DNA of 64,000 nt from Symbiodinium sp. CCMP2592 (lineage: Eukaryota; Sar; Dinophyceae; Suessiales; Symbiodiniaceae): positions 62,001 through 126,000 of the forward strand of contig CAJNDT010000307.1 of the NCBI GenBank assembly GCA_905221615.1. Reading direction: 5' to 3'. Position 1 is the first letter of the stretch; each line of letters opens with the position of its first letter. The notes beneath the pieces are model-generated. The model saw only the letters and a program-made list of their open reading frames with translations. It had not been told where the DNA came from and made no database searches. The position numbers and the translations under genes are program-made. This document shows, in pieces, positions 52,918-64,000 of this stretch.

Positions 52918-53670
52918 ATGCAGGTCAGCTCCTCCTTCGAAGGGCTCCGGCAAGTAGAGGGGGCCATTGGCGCTGCACTGGCAACAATCAACAGCGACTT
53001 CGAGTGGCTCTCGCAGAGCTGGGGGCAAACCCTGGGAGCCCTTCTACGTGAAGCTGAAGAACTACTGCAAGAACTTGAAGGGCTCCAGTTTGCACACCCA
53101 GCAGACGTCGCCGCGCTCAACGAGGGAGCGGTGGAAAGACCAGCGGTCCGCCAAGGGGAACCGATGGCACAAATGCGGGACATCCTCAGGGACGTCAGGG
53201 GCCTGCTGCCGTTCCTGACCGAGGGGGCGCCCATAGTGCGTGCAGCTGTGGGGGTGGTCACAGCGAACATGGAGACTCCCATCGCCATCGACACGCAGAC
53301 AACTGAAGAAGGAGACGGGGGACCAGCAGCGTCGCTCTTCACAGAAGTGCGGCCAGAAGCCAGAGAAGCGACACTGCAAGAGTCGCAAATGGCTACAGTA
53401 CCGTGGGTGCCACCACCTTATGCAGAACAGTGGAGCGGAAGCATCCCGGGGGAAACTGACGAATCCCAGCCGGGCCCAACGCCGCCCTCCGACTGGGGAC
53501 CGCCTGATGAAGAGCTGGTGGCCATCATGGAAGAAATGGAACGCCAGCAAGAAGCGGAAATGGAAGCCCAACGTGGTGGGGACACGGCGCTCGACGAGCC
53601 AGACGATGACTGCGAGGGGGATCGAGGGGGGTCCGCAAGCACTAGTGAGGCAGAGCAGCCACCAGCGTAG
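52918..53670 (+). CDS. Unknown acidic coiled-coil ORF
   Basis: 250 residues: a helical N-terminus (FEGLRQVEGAIGAALATINS, WLSQSWGQTLGALLREAEEL), a second helix pair (MRDILRDVRGLLPFLTEGAP), then a Pro/Glu-rich acidic tail (ELVAIMEEMERQQEAEMEAQ) ending QPPA. It follows module 2 with a small overlap or frame change. The SWGQTLGALL segment resembles SWGETILGLL at about 57200, linking it to another fragment of the same family. Confidence 0.5.
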   Translation: MQVSSSFEGLRQVEGAIGAALATINSDFEWLSQSWGQTLGALLREAEELLQELEGLQFAHPADVAALNEGAVERPAVRQGEPMAQMRDILRDVRGLLPFLTEGAPIVRAAVGVVTANMETPIAIDTQTTEEGDGGPAASLFTEVRPEAREATLQESQMATVPWVPPPYAEQWSGSIPGETDESQPGPTPPSDWGPPDEELVAIMEEMERQQEAEMEAQRGGDTALDEPDDDCEGDRGGSASTSEAEQPPA

Positions 53671-54139
53671 GCGTATGCATGCGGCATGCTATGATGAACA
53701 AAGGGGGTTTCTGGCACCCAGATATCTAAGTATGGGAGATCCTTGCTTCAAAGGGGAGCCGAAACCCCAGTATGCGTGGTGGCGTGTTGAGTGCTGTTGG
53801 GAAGGGGGGCCGAAGCACGAAGCGCAGCCTGTGACCGGAACCAAAACGGTAGACCGGCGCTTTTGGGCACGGCGCGTAGCAGACCAGACCCTTTGTGGAC
53901 GAGGCACGAGGCCGGGGGGTTTGTAGGATAGTGTAAAGGGTTGGGGGTCGACCGGAGCTGGCCAGTGCATCTCTCCAACAAAGGGGGTTTCACTACTTCG
54001 GACTAAGACCAGTGCGCGCGCGCGGGGGAGGGGAGACCCTCCTTGGCTGAGTGCAAGCAAGGGCCAAATTGTTTGGCACTCAGGGGATCGTACTCACCAA
54101 TCCCCGGAATGGGCCGAACTGACCATGGATCTCGCGCGC

Positions 54140-54214
54140 CGCGAGGGGGTAGGCCTTCGGGCCAAGGGGTTGCGTGCAGCCCCTAAACCCCTGAGCAAGC
54201 AAGCAAGCAAGAGG
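54140..54214 (+). repeat. Hairpin + (GCAA)n repeat, copy 2
   Basis: GGCCTTCGGGCC mini-hairpin, then AGGGGTT (54165) pairing with AACCCCT (54186), then GAGCAAGCAAGCAAGCAAG. There is no long GA tail in this copy. Confidence 0.65.
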
Positions 54215-54744
54215 GATGCGTACAATATGCCTGGATGTCTGCCCTATGTTGCAGCGTCGAAATCGATGCCTGCAGTCTGCCGGCTTTGACCCGACGTGGA
54301 CCGTGCAGCAGACATCGTTTTCTATCGAGATCTAACACCATTAGTTCTGCCTATGTGCGGGAACGTCCCGCTCAAAACCAAGCATGTGTCTGCAGTAAGA
54401 TGGAACCACTGCTGATGGTCTTCACATGTCTAGTTTATCTGACGGGTCTTCTTGCATCTGGCTTTCACCTTCCCTCAACGCCCTTGAGAAGACGTTGAGC
54501 CCGGGGACTTAACTCGTCCCTCATGCCCGGAAGAAGGGAAATGCAGATCTAAAGCTAGAGAGAAAGAGGTGCACGCGCGCTGGCTGCCCATACAATCGGG
54601 GGGGCGCAAACTCGCGGTGCGAGCTCCCTTCTCTTCTAGCCTTCTGCAGGAAGAAGAGAGGCTAAGGTGACTTGTCTTGAGGAACTCCTTTACAGGCACA
54701 TTGCGGAAAAACACGTGACTTCTGCCAACCTTTGAAGGGAAGGG

Positions 54745-54830
54745 GCCGGACCGCGGAGGGGTAACCCTTCGGGCCAGGGGTCCTGCTGGGCCCTAGACCC
54801 TCAGCAAGCAAGCAAGAGAGAGAGAGAGAT
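54745..54830 (+). repeat. Hairpin + (GCAA)n(GA)n repeat, copy 3
   Basis: AACCCTTCGGGCC mini-hairpin, AGGGGTC (about 54777) opposite TAGACCCT (54794), then CAGCAAGCAAGCAAG and a (GA)n tail. A looser relative with CGGGCGGCTTCGCC and a GAAAGAAAGAGAGA tail lies at 55395-55452. Confidence 0.65.
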
Positions 54831-54842
54831 GACGAGGCCACA

Positions 54843-55091
54843 GTGATCCTAGCGCAGCAATGGGAAGGGGGGGCAGATCCGTCGCCAGACTTCGGGGCGA
54901 CAACGTACCAGGAGATGGCAGCACTGCAAGCCACCGGGAGTGCTGCCACGCAAGCCGAAGCGGAGCGAGAGGAAGCAGAGGTCGAGGCGAGAGCGGAATA
55001 CCAGATGGACACGGGGCGGAGACGTGTCACCTCGAGCCCTACTGATCGCCCTACGCCAAAGAGCTCACCTGAACCCGACAGCAGTGATTAA
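54843..55091 (+). CDS. Short Ala/Glu-rich ORF, unknown
   Basis: 82 codons: GGADPSPDFGATTYQEMAAL, helical Ala/Glu stretch, then a Ser/Thr/Pro tail. It starts just past the GA tail of hairpin copy 3. It may be an exon of the same degenerate family as 50.4-53.7 kb. Low certainty. Confidence 0.25.
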   Translation: MILAQQWEGGADPSPDFGATTYQEMAALQATGSAATQAEAEREEAEVEARAEYQMDTGRRRVTSSPTDRPTPKSSPEPDSSD

Positions 55092-56950
55092 CCCCAAACG
55101 GGGCGTAGCTACCGGGGCGACTCAGTGAAACCCGCCCGTACAACTACAAACCCACTGGGCACTGCACGTCCTGTGGAAACTGCCAGAAGTGTCAAGCCTA
55201 GCATCGGAGTGTCCTTCACTTGTTACATGCACTGATTTGGGGAGCGAAGCGGGGCGGAACAACTGCCCAGGTTGCTCGCAAGTTACGAACACACCCGAGA
55301 ACTTAGCATGTACATCATACTCGTTCAGTTCGTACTACAACCGGGGTGTCGTAACTCTAGTTCGCCGCATGTAATACCATGCGTACCGCCAACAACGGGC
55401 GGCTTCGCCTCCCTAGCCTGGCGAAAGAAAGAGAGAGAGAGAGAGAGAGATAGAGACGAGCCACGGCCTGGGAGGATACCCGCACACCCTTCGGATGTGG
55501 TGAGCCAGGCAGCCGGGGGACAGCCCCCTAGCAGCAGGCGGTCTCCAGCCAGCTTGGAGTCAGGCGGTGGGCACCCTGTGCGCCATTTTGCATGAGTTGC
55601 CGACCTATCCGCAACACATGCTGCCTACGATACAAGAAGCTGCCATGAACCTGGTCAGGGGACGTCGCGCCTCATACCACAAGAACAACGAGGACAACCT
55701 GGCCCAGCACGGCATGGGGGACGCAAACCGCTGGGTTCCTGCTAGTCCCTGCGCAGCTGCAACAAGAAGACCACGGAGCCCAACACCGGAGGGTGACGAC
55801 GAAGGCTCGAATGACAACCACAGACGAAGACGCATCCTGGCGATCCACCTCCATGAACGAAAAATGTGACCTTCTACACGATCAACCGCAAGAAATACTG
55901 AGAGCCGCCTGAGCCTGCAGCCCACTGAATGCCCAGGGGAACATAAACCAGCTCTAGTGCAGTGTCGGTAGTGTCAACCCGTCGCTGTTGTTGGTCTGGG
56001 CCTCAGTTCCGATACCAACGCTTGCCCCTGATTCGTAACGCAGGGGACATGTGGTACTGCACTTGCAAACACAGCTTTTACAGTCGGCTGCACATTTTGC
56101 ATGCCTAGTTCTGATGTCAAGACAAACCTTGCAAGCAACATGGCCGTGGAGCGGCCAAAGACTGCTTTCCTTGTCACGAGGGTTGGGGGACCAGGTTTTC
56201 GCTGCTTTATCATTGTCTTGTTACTGTTGCTTAGATGTTGAAGGCCTTCCAACTCTGCTAGAAACTTGCTCCCAGTCCCCAGTCAACATATGCGGGGGAC
56301 AAACAGCGCTGTGCAGTTGAGCTTGCATGTCCTTCTTATATTAATCCTACACTGTTGCTTTCGTCTTGCACAGAGGCAAGCTGACCATAAACGGTCAAAA
56401 CAGCTGGGTACCTTTTGAACACAGCCGGGGGACTGCAGTGGGTCAGGCTGATGCACTGTTGCTTACACTGAGATTGTTTTTTTGGGCAGTCCGCCCGCAG
56501 CTGCAGTAGAGTGTCTCGAGAACAAAACGGTGCACCCTCTTGAAAACTCTTTTGGCTTCAGATAAGCAAAACACTTTATTAGTTCTATGTGTAACCGATC
56601 AGGGGGAACTAGTTATCGTATTACACTGCACAAAGCCCCATAACACATGGGGGGGCCATGCACCCGGGGGGGTTTGGAGCCTTCCAAGCCCTGCTGAAGA
56701 AGAGGGAGTAAGCGAGAAAGCGCAGGGGGGAAGGAAACCTACAAAGAGAGAGAGAGAGAGAGAGCCTGCACGCGGGTGGGGGGTAAAACCCCTACACCAC
56801 ATCCCTGACGAAAGAAAGAGAGAGAGCGAGCGAGACGGGGGCCGACCCGCCGGGGCGAGGGGCCTGCCCTCGCTTCTACACTTGTGAAAGAAAAAAGGAG
56901 GCGCGGGTTCCAAGACGCCTACAGACGCCGGGTGCAGAGAGGTTAAACGC
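55092..56950. other. Gene-poor stretch with purine-rich tails
   Basis: No confident gene. The open frame at 55567-55869 (Asn/Arg-rich) is not recognised. GA-rich tails occur at 55428-55452, 56738-56764 and 56812-56835, each preceded by a GC-rich inverted-repeat-like segment. Confidence 0.4.
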
Positions 56951-57316
56951 ATGAGGGGGTCAACCATCTTGGAGACGCACGTCGTGAACTTCGCAGCTTT
57001 CGGCACCTCTTGGACACAGAGGCTCGAAAAACTGGAACAACTGGTGGAAGCAGGAACTCTCAAACTGTACCACCAGCATGTTGGCGAAGGGGGACAACAG
57101 CTCCAAGACTCAGTGCGAGGAGCCGTCCGAGCCCTGGAAGCCATTGCCCAAGCCCGCCAAAGAACCTGCAATGGTGATGTGACGTGGTGCAGTTCGTCTT
57201 GGGGGGAGACCATATTGGGGCTCCTTGAAGAACCCCTGGCGATGGGTTACGACGAGGCCATGCCCGAATTCCAGGGACTACACCGCCCTGGAGCAAATTG
57301 TCAACTACATGACTGA
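56951..57316 (+). CDS. Fragment related to the 52.9-kb coiled-coil ORF
   Basis: 121 codons with FAAFGTSWTQRLEKLEQLVE, DSVRGAVRALEAIAQARQ and WCSSSWGETILGLLEEPLAM. The last block parallels WLSQSWGQTLGALLREAEEL at about 53020, so this is probably another partial copy of the same module. No function is known. Confidence 0.35.
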   Translation: MRGSTILETHVVNFAAFGTSWTQRLEKLEQLVEAGTLKLYHQHVGEGGQQLQDSVRGAVRALEAIAQARQRTCNGDVTWCSSSWGETILGLLEEPLAMGYDEAMPEFQGLHRPGANCQLHD

Positions 57317-58013
57317 GGCCTGGGGGACATGATCATGTGAAGGCAAGACGAGGGGACCAGAAGTTTCTATGTGGACAGCCAGACAACCGAGCTTGAGGGG
57401 GAATCAGCTCATACTGATGGTGGTGTTGTTGTGTCATCTGCCACAACAGGGCAAAAGACGGTTGTAGAGCCGACGTGTCCATTTACCCACTTGCAGTGGG
57501 AGCAACGCCGCCTTCTCTGAGTGAACTTCAAGATGGTGGCGGGGACACAGTCTACGACGGACCTGAGACTCCGAGCTCGCCGACCAACAGCGCGCTCCTC
57601 CGCGCGCTTGAAGAACACGAAAAGGGGGGCATAGGGGGGCGACACTGAAAAGGATCACCTTGCACCTGCCAGCAATGGGGAGCAGCCGCCAAATCGGCGC
57701 ATCAACGACGACGCGAACAACGCAGACGCCGACCATGGAGGACAAAACCAGTGCTGGCGCCCCATCTCAAAAACGGGCACACGTTTTTTTGGTTTTGCCA
57801 CCAGTCAGGACAGCTGCAGGGGGGACGACGAAGCCGAAACCGAAAGCTGAGCTGATAGCCTCGGCAGGGTCGCGGGGACGGGGCCGGGAACTGCAAGAGA
57901 GAAGAGAGGATGGGAACAAGCTCCCCAAGCCAAGCATTTTTGAATGCTTCTTGGGGGAAGCCGCAATCAAGTTTTTGTCGAATGCCTTAGCTAGTGTCCC
58001 GAGCAGGAAGGGG
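57317..58013. other. Unassigned stretch
   Basis: An open plus frame at 57660-57990 contains basic and hydrophobic segments but runs into the inverted repeat at 58014, so its 3' half is not coding. Nothing is recognised. Confidence 0.35.
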
Positions 58014-58158
58014 GGGCCAATTTTTGTTGGTATTTTTTCTTTAGCATTTGTGTTTGGTGGTGGTGGTGGCGGGCGGTGTGGGGTCTCTGTGGAAACCTCT
58101 AATTTTCGCTACTTTTTCACGGGAAAACCTTTATCTTCGCAATATTGTAACAGCAGTA
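58014..58158 (+). repeat. Left arm of a 1.6-kb fold-back inverted repeat
   Basis: The segment containing GTGGGGTCTCTGTGGAAAC, CTCTAATTTTCGC and AACCTTTATCTTCGCAATAT is matched, with gaps and substitutions, by the reverse complement of 59645-59800. The arms flank two satellites, suggesting a fold-back or MITE-derived unit. Confidence 0.75.
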
Positions 58159-58439
58159 CCTCTAGGTTCATGTATTTTTTCTTTTGTTTTAGCAGGAAAG
58201 CTCTGTTTTCTCGACAAAGGAAAACGTATATTTTCTGTTTATTCTCATAGGACTTGAAGGGAAGATGGCAGGGACAGAACGAAAGAAACATATAACAAAA
58301 GAAAGAAGGAAAGAACCAAACAAATGACATATTCAAAGGAAGAAATAAGGAACGCTAGAACCAACGAAAGAAATAACGAAATAAAGGAAGAAAAACAGAG
58401 TCGGGAGGGCAAGCCGTGCAAGCTTGCCCCACTGCATAT

Positions 58440-58690
58440 GAGTTTGTTTGAAGCCCATCATGCGAGCACTGCGTTCATCTGTTTACAAATGGGGGGCTGC
58501 CCCCAACCCCCCGCGCTTGCCTCCAAGCAGTCTTTTTTACACCCATCATGCGAGCACTGCGTTCATTCTGTTTACAAATGGGGGGCTGTCCCCAACCCCC
58601 GCGCTTGCTTCAAAGCACCCATCATGCGAGCATTGTGTTTGCGAGGGGGGGGGCCCCCCAACCCCCCCTCCGCTTTTTTTTGAGCCGCGC
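58440..58690 (+). repeat. Tandem repeat, three roughly 70-90-bp units
   Basis: Units start at about 58456, 58546 and 58619 with CCCATCATGCGAGCACTGCG and contain TTTACAAATGGGGGGCTG and CCCCCAACCCCC. The third unit is shortened. A fourth partial unit, ATCATGCGAGCATTCTG, is at 58733. Confidence 0.85.
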
Positions 58691-58789
58691 AAGCTTGCTT
58701 CAAGGCATGTGAGTGTTTCAAATTCTGGATCCTATCATGCGAGCATTCTGTCTGCAATGAACCGGAGTCGCGAAATGAGATGGCGTGTT

Positions 58790-59500
58790 CAAGGTATATG
58801 ATGAACCGGTATCGCGCATCAGGGGCACGTTTTAAGATATGTGATGAACCGGAGTCGCCAAATAAGGGGATATGATGAACCGGGAATCGCCTAGGACGGG
58901 GCGTGTTTAAGACATTTTAGGATATAGCATGAGCCGGAATCGACCAACGAGGGGGTCATTTTGCGACATGTAAGGATCCGGAATCGCCAAATGATGGGGC
59001 GTGTTTAAGATACCCGGAATCGCCAAATGCGGGGGCGTGCTTAAGCTATCATGAACCGGAATCGCCAAATGAGGGGGCGTGTTTAGGCTATCATGAACCG
59101 GAATCGCCAAATGAGTGGGCGCGGTTAAGATATACGATGCATTCGCATCGCGAAATGGGGGGGTATGTTAAGATATATGACGAACCGGAATCGCCACATG
59201 CACCAGAGTCGCCAATGGGAGGGGGGTGGCGTTTTTAAGATGTATGATGAACGGAATCGCCAAAGGGGCTTGTTTGAGGTATGTGATGAATCCGGAATCG
59301 CCAAATGAAGATTTTAATCTTAAAGCTTCAACTCTAAAGTTGAATCTGGTGGCCTGAATTGTCAAATGAAGGGGCGTGTTTTAGATATATGATGAAACGA
59401 ATTCGCCGAATGAGGTTTAACATACTGGAGGTTTAACATACTGAAGGAAGCAGGATCGCCAAATGAAGGGGTGTGTTTAAGATATAGGATGAATCCGAGG
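58790..59500 (+). repeat. GGAATCGCCAAATG satellite
   Basis: About 14 degenerate copies of ATGAACCGGAATCGCCAAAT followed by GAGGGGGCGTGTTTAAGATA, with unit length varying from about 45 to 75 bp. It fills the interior of the fold-back unit. Confidence 0.9.
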
Positions 59501-59644
59501 AAGCGTGAAGCTTACAGCCTGAACCCTAAAATTGAATCCGGTGGCCAAGTAACACCGAAATCTGTTTTCTAAGTCACCCAAAACGGTGCGGACTCGGAGT
59601 GGCTAGCAGACCCCGGTTTTCGGTGGCTACATAAGTCACCCACC

Positions 59645-59800
59645 GACAATGCAGGGTTTTGCTGTTAGAATATAGCGAGAATAAAGGTTTCCTGAGTTTC
59701 CTGTGAAACCGTCGCGAAAATTAGATGTTTTTCTATGGAAACACAGAGAACCCACACCCCTGGCCACAACCGAAAAAAACCAAAGAAAAGCAAAAGGCCA
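59645..59800 (-). repeat. Right arm of fold-back inverted repeat
   Basis: Reverse complement of the 58014-58158 arm: reading down the minus strand it gives GTGGGTTCTCTGTG, CATCTAATTTTCGCGAC and AACCTTTATTCTCGCTATAT. Homology ends near the GGCCAAGACAC at 59795. Confidence 0.75.
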
Positions 59801-62800
59801 AGACACATTCTCCACCCCCCGAGCAGCTGTATCTCACCAGAGTGACTGTACATGGTTGCCCCGTGGCGGCCCTACCTACCTCCCATACCACAATGGCATC
59901 TCGACGGCGTGACAGGGAGAGACGACATGAGATAGATAAGTCAAGCACATATCGGAAAATCTGTTTCCGTTATCGTCACATGGGTCACAAGAGGCGGTCA
60001 AATCCGAAACGTTGGGATTCTCAGCATGTTGGAGCTCCCGACCACCCCGACTATCGACGCAGGTCTCGCCAGGATGGTTAGCACCGAAAACGTGGAGAGT
60101 TCCCAACGTTTTGCCCTCGCAAAACCCAAGGCATTGGGACCTCCTAAGGTTTCAAAACTCAATCTTCGGTTTGCTGTTCCCCTACGTAACAAAATAATTA
60201 CTCCCTGTCATCGGGACTGGTTAGGATGTTGGCTCTGCATGCAACTCTGTGCCCCCCCTCTGTTGCTTTTGACTCCAGAATGGTTCGGAACAGTCTGTTC
60301 TGTGCAAATCTAAATCTCACGGAGCTTTGACCCAGCTCTGGTCGTTTGAAGAGGGACGTCCTGCACGTCTTGACGCAGGTCCTCATCAACAATGCAGCAC
60401 AGACCTTGACTCGACGCGACGGGTGGAATGCTCGAATGGCCGACTTGGAGGGCAAAGCTGCCAGCAGCTTAAACACCCGTGGCCCATGGGCCCTTGGCCC
60501 TTGGCTCGTTCTTTGCTCGTTAATGCTCTTGGCGCTTTTGTTCCACTCCCTGCGAGCGAGGCTGCAAACTTGCACGGTTCGGCACTGGTTGCTCGGACTC
60601 TGTTGCAGCCTTTTCTTTTCTTGGGACTGTTTGCACGGAGCTAATGGCAATAAGTCATGGGCGCCGTGCCGGCACGTATTGTCAGTCTTGGGTGTGTTCA
60701 GACGCCTTTCATTGCAATCCATTGCAGTGCGGCTGTCGTTAAGAGTTGTTTGTAAGGCAATCCGACAACCGGCACAATTGGATGAGATGGCCTTGCCGTG
60801 CTGCCACGGTCAACGATCCGAAGTGGTTCCGCTTCCAGAAGCAAATGCAACGCAGCAAGAACTAGACATGAAGCAACCTACGCTTAGAAAACTTCAGTTG
60901 CCAACTAGTCGAGGCTATGTGGAAGGAGGCCGCAGCCTTGGAGGCGAGCTTCGGCCTGCTTGCGGCTTGCAAGAACTGGTTCAACGAATGCCTCAAGTTG
61001 CAGGATTTCCCGAAAGGGCAGCTCGATGAGTCCAGACAGCCGCTGGATCTCTCGGCCCAGAACAGCTGGAGCCATGGCTGAACGAAGAGGGAGTAGGCTC
61101 TTCGATGGGGTTCGAGCTTGCTTGCTTTGCGGGCCTTTGCGGGGCTCCGGCCGCGCTTTCTGACGCTCCTCGGCGCTTGGAGCGCGAGTACCCAAAGGCA
61201 GGGACCCTCTCAGAGGGCCCGAGTGGGCTCGTCGGGTCGGTGGGCAGGAGTGGGATTGCGCATCTCCAAGCAATCCGGCTTGCGAGTTGCCCAGCATGCT
61301 TTCCTGCCAAGGGCAGCCTGCAGGCGTGATCAGACATGACCGGACCACCAGGAAATTCCATGTCATTCCGCATCCGGGGTTAAGGAAGCAAACGTTGCTT
61401 TTGTCCGTTCGTTTGGTACTTGGTGTGTTGATGGTCGACTTGATGAATGTCCTTTCGCTGGGAGGGCTCCTTGCGTCGAAGCTGCCATGTCTCGAGCACG
61501 TGTGACCATCAAGCCAGCCTGACCTGCACAGTCGGTGCGTGACCCTTAAAACGATGGTGGCAAGAGCCCACCCAACCCGACCGGCCACCGTTTCAGCTTG
61601 TATTCCTAGGCTCCGAGGGAAGCACTCTGGAAAAGCTGGTGTGGGAGCAACTACCATCACAGACAGGCGCAAGAGCGCGCAATTGATCGCTCATATACTG
61701 GAGCTTCTGAACTCCTGATTGCAAAAGCTGGTGTGTGCAGAATAGACGCATAAGGGCGGAGGCATTGCCGATGCAGTTTTTTCACCTTGACTGGACTGGA
61801 CTCTTGAACCAGCTGTGCTCTACTTCAGGTCGAGACGACTGGAAGAAGTGTGCGCCTGAGACCGGTTCCATGTGCATGAGAGGGTGTATTCTGGCCTTGA
61901 GGTTGAAACTTTGGAGCTTCTACAGACTCTGGCTGCAAACACCGCAGCCCCATTCATACTTTGCAGCAAGCTTGCTGCAGCCAGTCGCCCGGAAGGTGAA
62001 CAGCCTTAACAATTATGCTTCGAAGGGTTCGTATGTTTGAGGCGCTGGCTCCAACAGATGAGTCTGAACCTTTCGGACACATCGTCAACGTGAGTGCAGC
62101 GCTTGCTAGATCGCAGAGCATGTTCCTGCTTCACACATTCAAGCTCTTGTCCGATTGCAGGTGCGTTGGAGGGCAAATTCTCGGTAAAGAACAAAAGCCC
62201 GGGGCATCCACATACGAACATGGCGAAAGCTGCTCTGAACATGATGACACACACTGCTTGCAAGGACTCGTGTCTTAACAAACAGTCCAAGTCGCAAGCT
62301 CAAGCCTTCCTTATGCTCAGCGCCAGATGCCGGTCGCTTGGCAGGACATGTATCGCCGCCGGATATTGATGAATTGTGCCAGCTGCCAAGCCGAGTGCCT
62401 GTAGAATCGGCGGAGCTTTGCGTTACGACGGCGTGTCTGTTCCATTCAAGACTTTCGGATGAGATGCACGCCACATCCCTGTGAAGCTGAGGTGGACACG
62501 GGCTGGGTGACGGACATGGCGCCTGGCGGCATCGGTGCCGTCGCGGCCAGTCATGAGACCTGGGTCGGTCCACCACTGGATGAGGAGGAAAGCCTGCTAG
62601 CCCATGGCAACATGTCGCCAGACAGTCACCAGTTGTCGTGGCCGAAGGAGTAAGAGCATGGTCGCTGCACTCGCCATCGTGGTAGGAATCGGTACATGTC
62701 TCGACCGGCCGGGTCATCGTCTTGATAGCGGAATTGGTTTATGTGTCCGTCATCGTCACAGGAGTAGCCATAGTTATGCATTCTACCAAAAAGCGAACAT

Positions 62801-64000
62801 TTCAGAACCCGGGGGGCGCCAAGGGCAAACAAACACTCGAAAGCCATCACCAGGCCCACGGTTCCAGCGACATTCCAGCGACATATACGGCCAACACATT
62901 TTAGGAGGACAGGAGCGGCCCAAGAACGTCACATCACTAGCCGTTGAAATAGCCATTTTCGATCATGAAGAGTCTAGCAATCTTTTCCGAAGGATGGGGC
63001 TGCTCGTGTGCTTGATCCTGTCTTCAGCCATCTTCTGGACCCGACGTGGCTGCTGCGTGGGAAGTTCTTCAAGCACCTTGGAGAAGAAGCTTTTGATTCT
63101 TCTTGCTGCCGATGCCTGCTCTAGCCATGATTTGCCCTTACAGTAGTTTGGTCTGCGATGACTCGAGTATACTCCAGGCATGCGCAGAGGCCGTCTGAAG
63201 TAGTTCGTGTGTGGAAACCAAGGAACTACTATGCGGCTCGGCTCAGTAGACCTACCAAGTCGTTCTTTGATCACACGCTGATGCGTCGCATGAGGTTTGC
63301 GGATGGTGAGCCCGACATACCTCAAGCCTGTGGACCAAACATCTGACGTGCAGAATCCTGTGTCGGCAGGTTCGAGCTGTGTCTACTAGGAATTCAGGAC
63401 TTGTCATCGCGAATCCTTGCCGAGCGTGTGAGTTGAACATAGTGCTGAAGCGGGCCGACGGCACTTGTTGCTGACACGCTTCTGTCGGTTTGCCGCTCAA
63501 GCGTATATCACATATGTGTGAAAGCACGGAGCTGAACCCAAATCTCAATGTCAAATAGCGGCAGCCAACAGCAGAGACACGGGCCTGTTCTGCGTGGATC
63601 ATGGATGGCAACGAACAGTCGTGCTTGAGCACATCGGTCTGCTTCTGCAAGATTGGCAGAAATAGTGACTTCGGCGATGCGGGATGAGTCCGACAAGGAA
63701 GGGGGTCCAGCTGATGCGCCATCGCTGACGCATGAGAGGCAGGTCATTGCACATCGTCCAAGTGTTTCCGCTTAGCCTCCATGTGTCTGACAGGTCAACC
63801 GATGCGGCTCGGCCCGGCATGTTGTTCCTACGGTCAGTGGGTTCGCCGACAGAGTTCTTGAGTAGGCTGCCGTGATGAATGCGAGTGTTTCCTACGTCCG
63901 CGAAGGGCTGTCCTTCTGAATAGTGTCGCTGTTGTCATGGTGCCCTTCCTGTCGCAAGTAGTTCCAAGCTGCACGGAAACTGAGCATGCGACGGCCAAAA
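59801..64000. other. Gene-poor right end
   Basis: No gene is supported with confidence. The best coding-like patch is plus 60905-61080 (MWKEAAALEASFGLLAACKN, WFNECLKLQDFPKGQLDES), possibly an exon. A 10-bp inverted repeat AACGTTGGGA/TCCCAACGTT spans 60010-60110. The rest of 61.5-64 kb shows only short open frames on both strands. Confidence 0.4.

Larger units (their letters stand above)
53671..54842. other. Spacer with hairpin repeats
   Basis: No supported gene. Two hairpin repeats (54140-54214 and 54745-54830) lie here, and ACAAAGGGGGTTTC occurs twice (53698 and 53979), an incomplete direct repeat. Confidence 0.45.

Noticed and set aside
60905..61672. 255-codon minus-strand ORF at the right end
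   Set aside because: Composition is Ser/Arg/Pro-rich throughout, with no motif; the plus-strand patch at 60905-61080 looks more coding-like, so this is probably its shadow.

Overview
The window looks like nuclear DNA of a dinoflagellate, most likely a Suessiales/Symbiodiniaceae-type genome. The reasons are: exons split by short introns with GC or GA as well as GT donors; proteins full of KAK/KSKAK and Pro/Gln-rich linkers; Ty1/copia and RT-RNase H retroelements of the dinoflagellate type; cytosine-C5-methyltransferase-like proteins; a Tnp2-like transposase; and very dense microsatellites. No species is assigned. All gene models come from reading frames and protein patterns by eye, so exon edges are approximate.

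Layout. (1) 1-16.7 kb, plus strand: a tandem duplication (1-3644 and 8651-12314, about 99% identical) containing a 1245-codon unknown gene X and a RING-finger gene Y, followed by a C5-methyltransferase-like gene Z and one more exon. This block, and nothing else in the window, is studded with a near-palindromic mini-element, GGCAGAGTGCC (44 exact plus-strand copies, one reversed). In coding DNA it reads as GRVP, RQSA or KAEC depending on frame. (2) 17.1-22.95 kb, plus: the 5' part of a Ty1/copia polyprotein (coiled coil, two CCCH fingers, aspartic protease, integrase). (3) 23-39.4 kb, all on the minus strand: four multi-exon genes, in transcription order (high to low coordinate) an unknown gene with a tandem acidic repeat, a C5-MTase-like gene, a Lys/Glu-rich gene, and a Tnp2/CACTA-like transposase. 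Introns and spacers are rich in microsatellites, including about 300 bp of (AGT)n. (4) 39.9-40.97 kb, plus: a fragment resembling the integrase-RT linker of a copia element. (5) 41.1-46.2 kb, plus: a decayed retroelement bounded by perfect 110-bp direct repeats (gag-like, CCCH-like finger, degenerate MTase domain, RT with FVDD, RNase H). (6) 46.2-64 kb: gene-poor, G-run-rich DNA holding a frameshifted repeat-module gene family (50.4-57.3 kb), a hairpin plus (GCAA)n(GA)n SINE-like repeat family, two satellites, and a fold-back inverted repeat (58.0 and 59.7 kb).

How it fits together: much of the window is mobile or mobile-derived. The strand switches at about 23 kb (convergent) and 39.5 kb (divergent) either mark ordinary dinoflagellate unidirectional gene blocks, or mean that the 17-kb minus block (transposase + MTase-like + two accessory genes) lies between two halves of a copia element. 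MTase-like folds occur three times in different contexts (plus-strand gene Z, minus-strand gene, and inside the RT element), which fits the known capture of cytosine methyltransferases by dinoflagellate retroelements.
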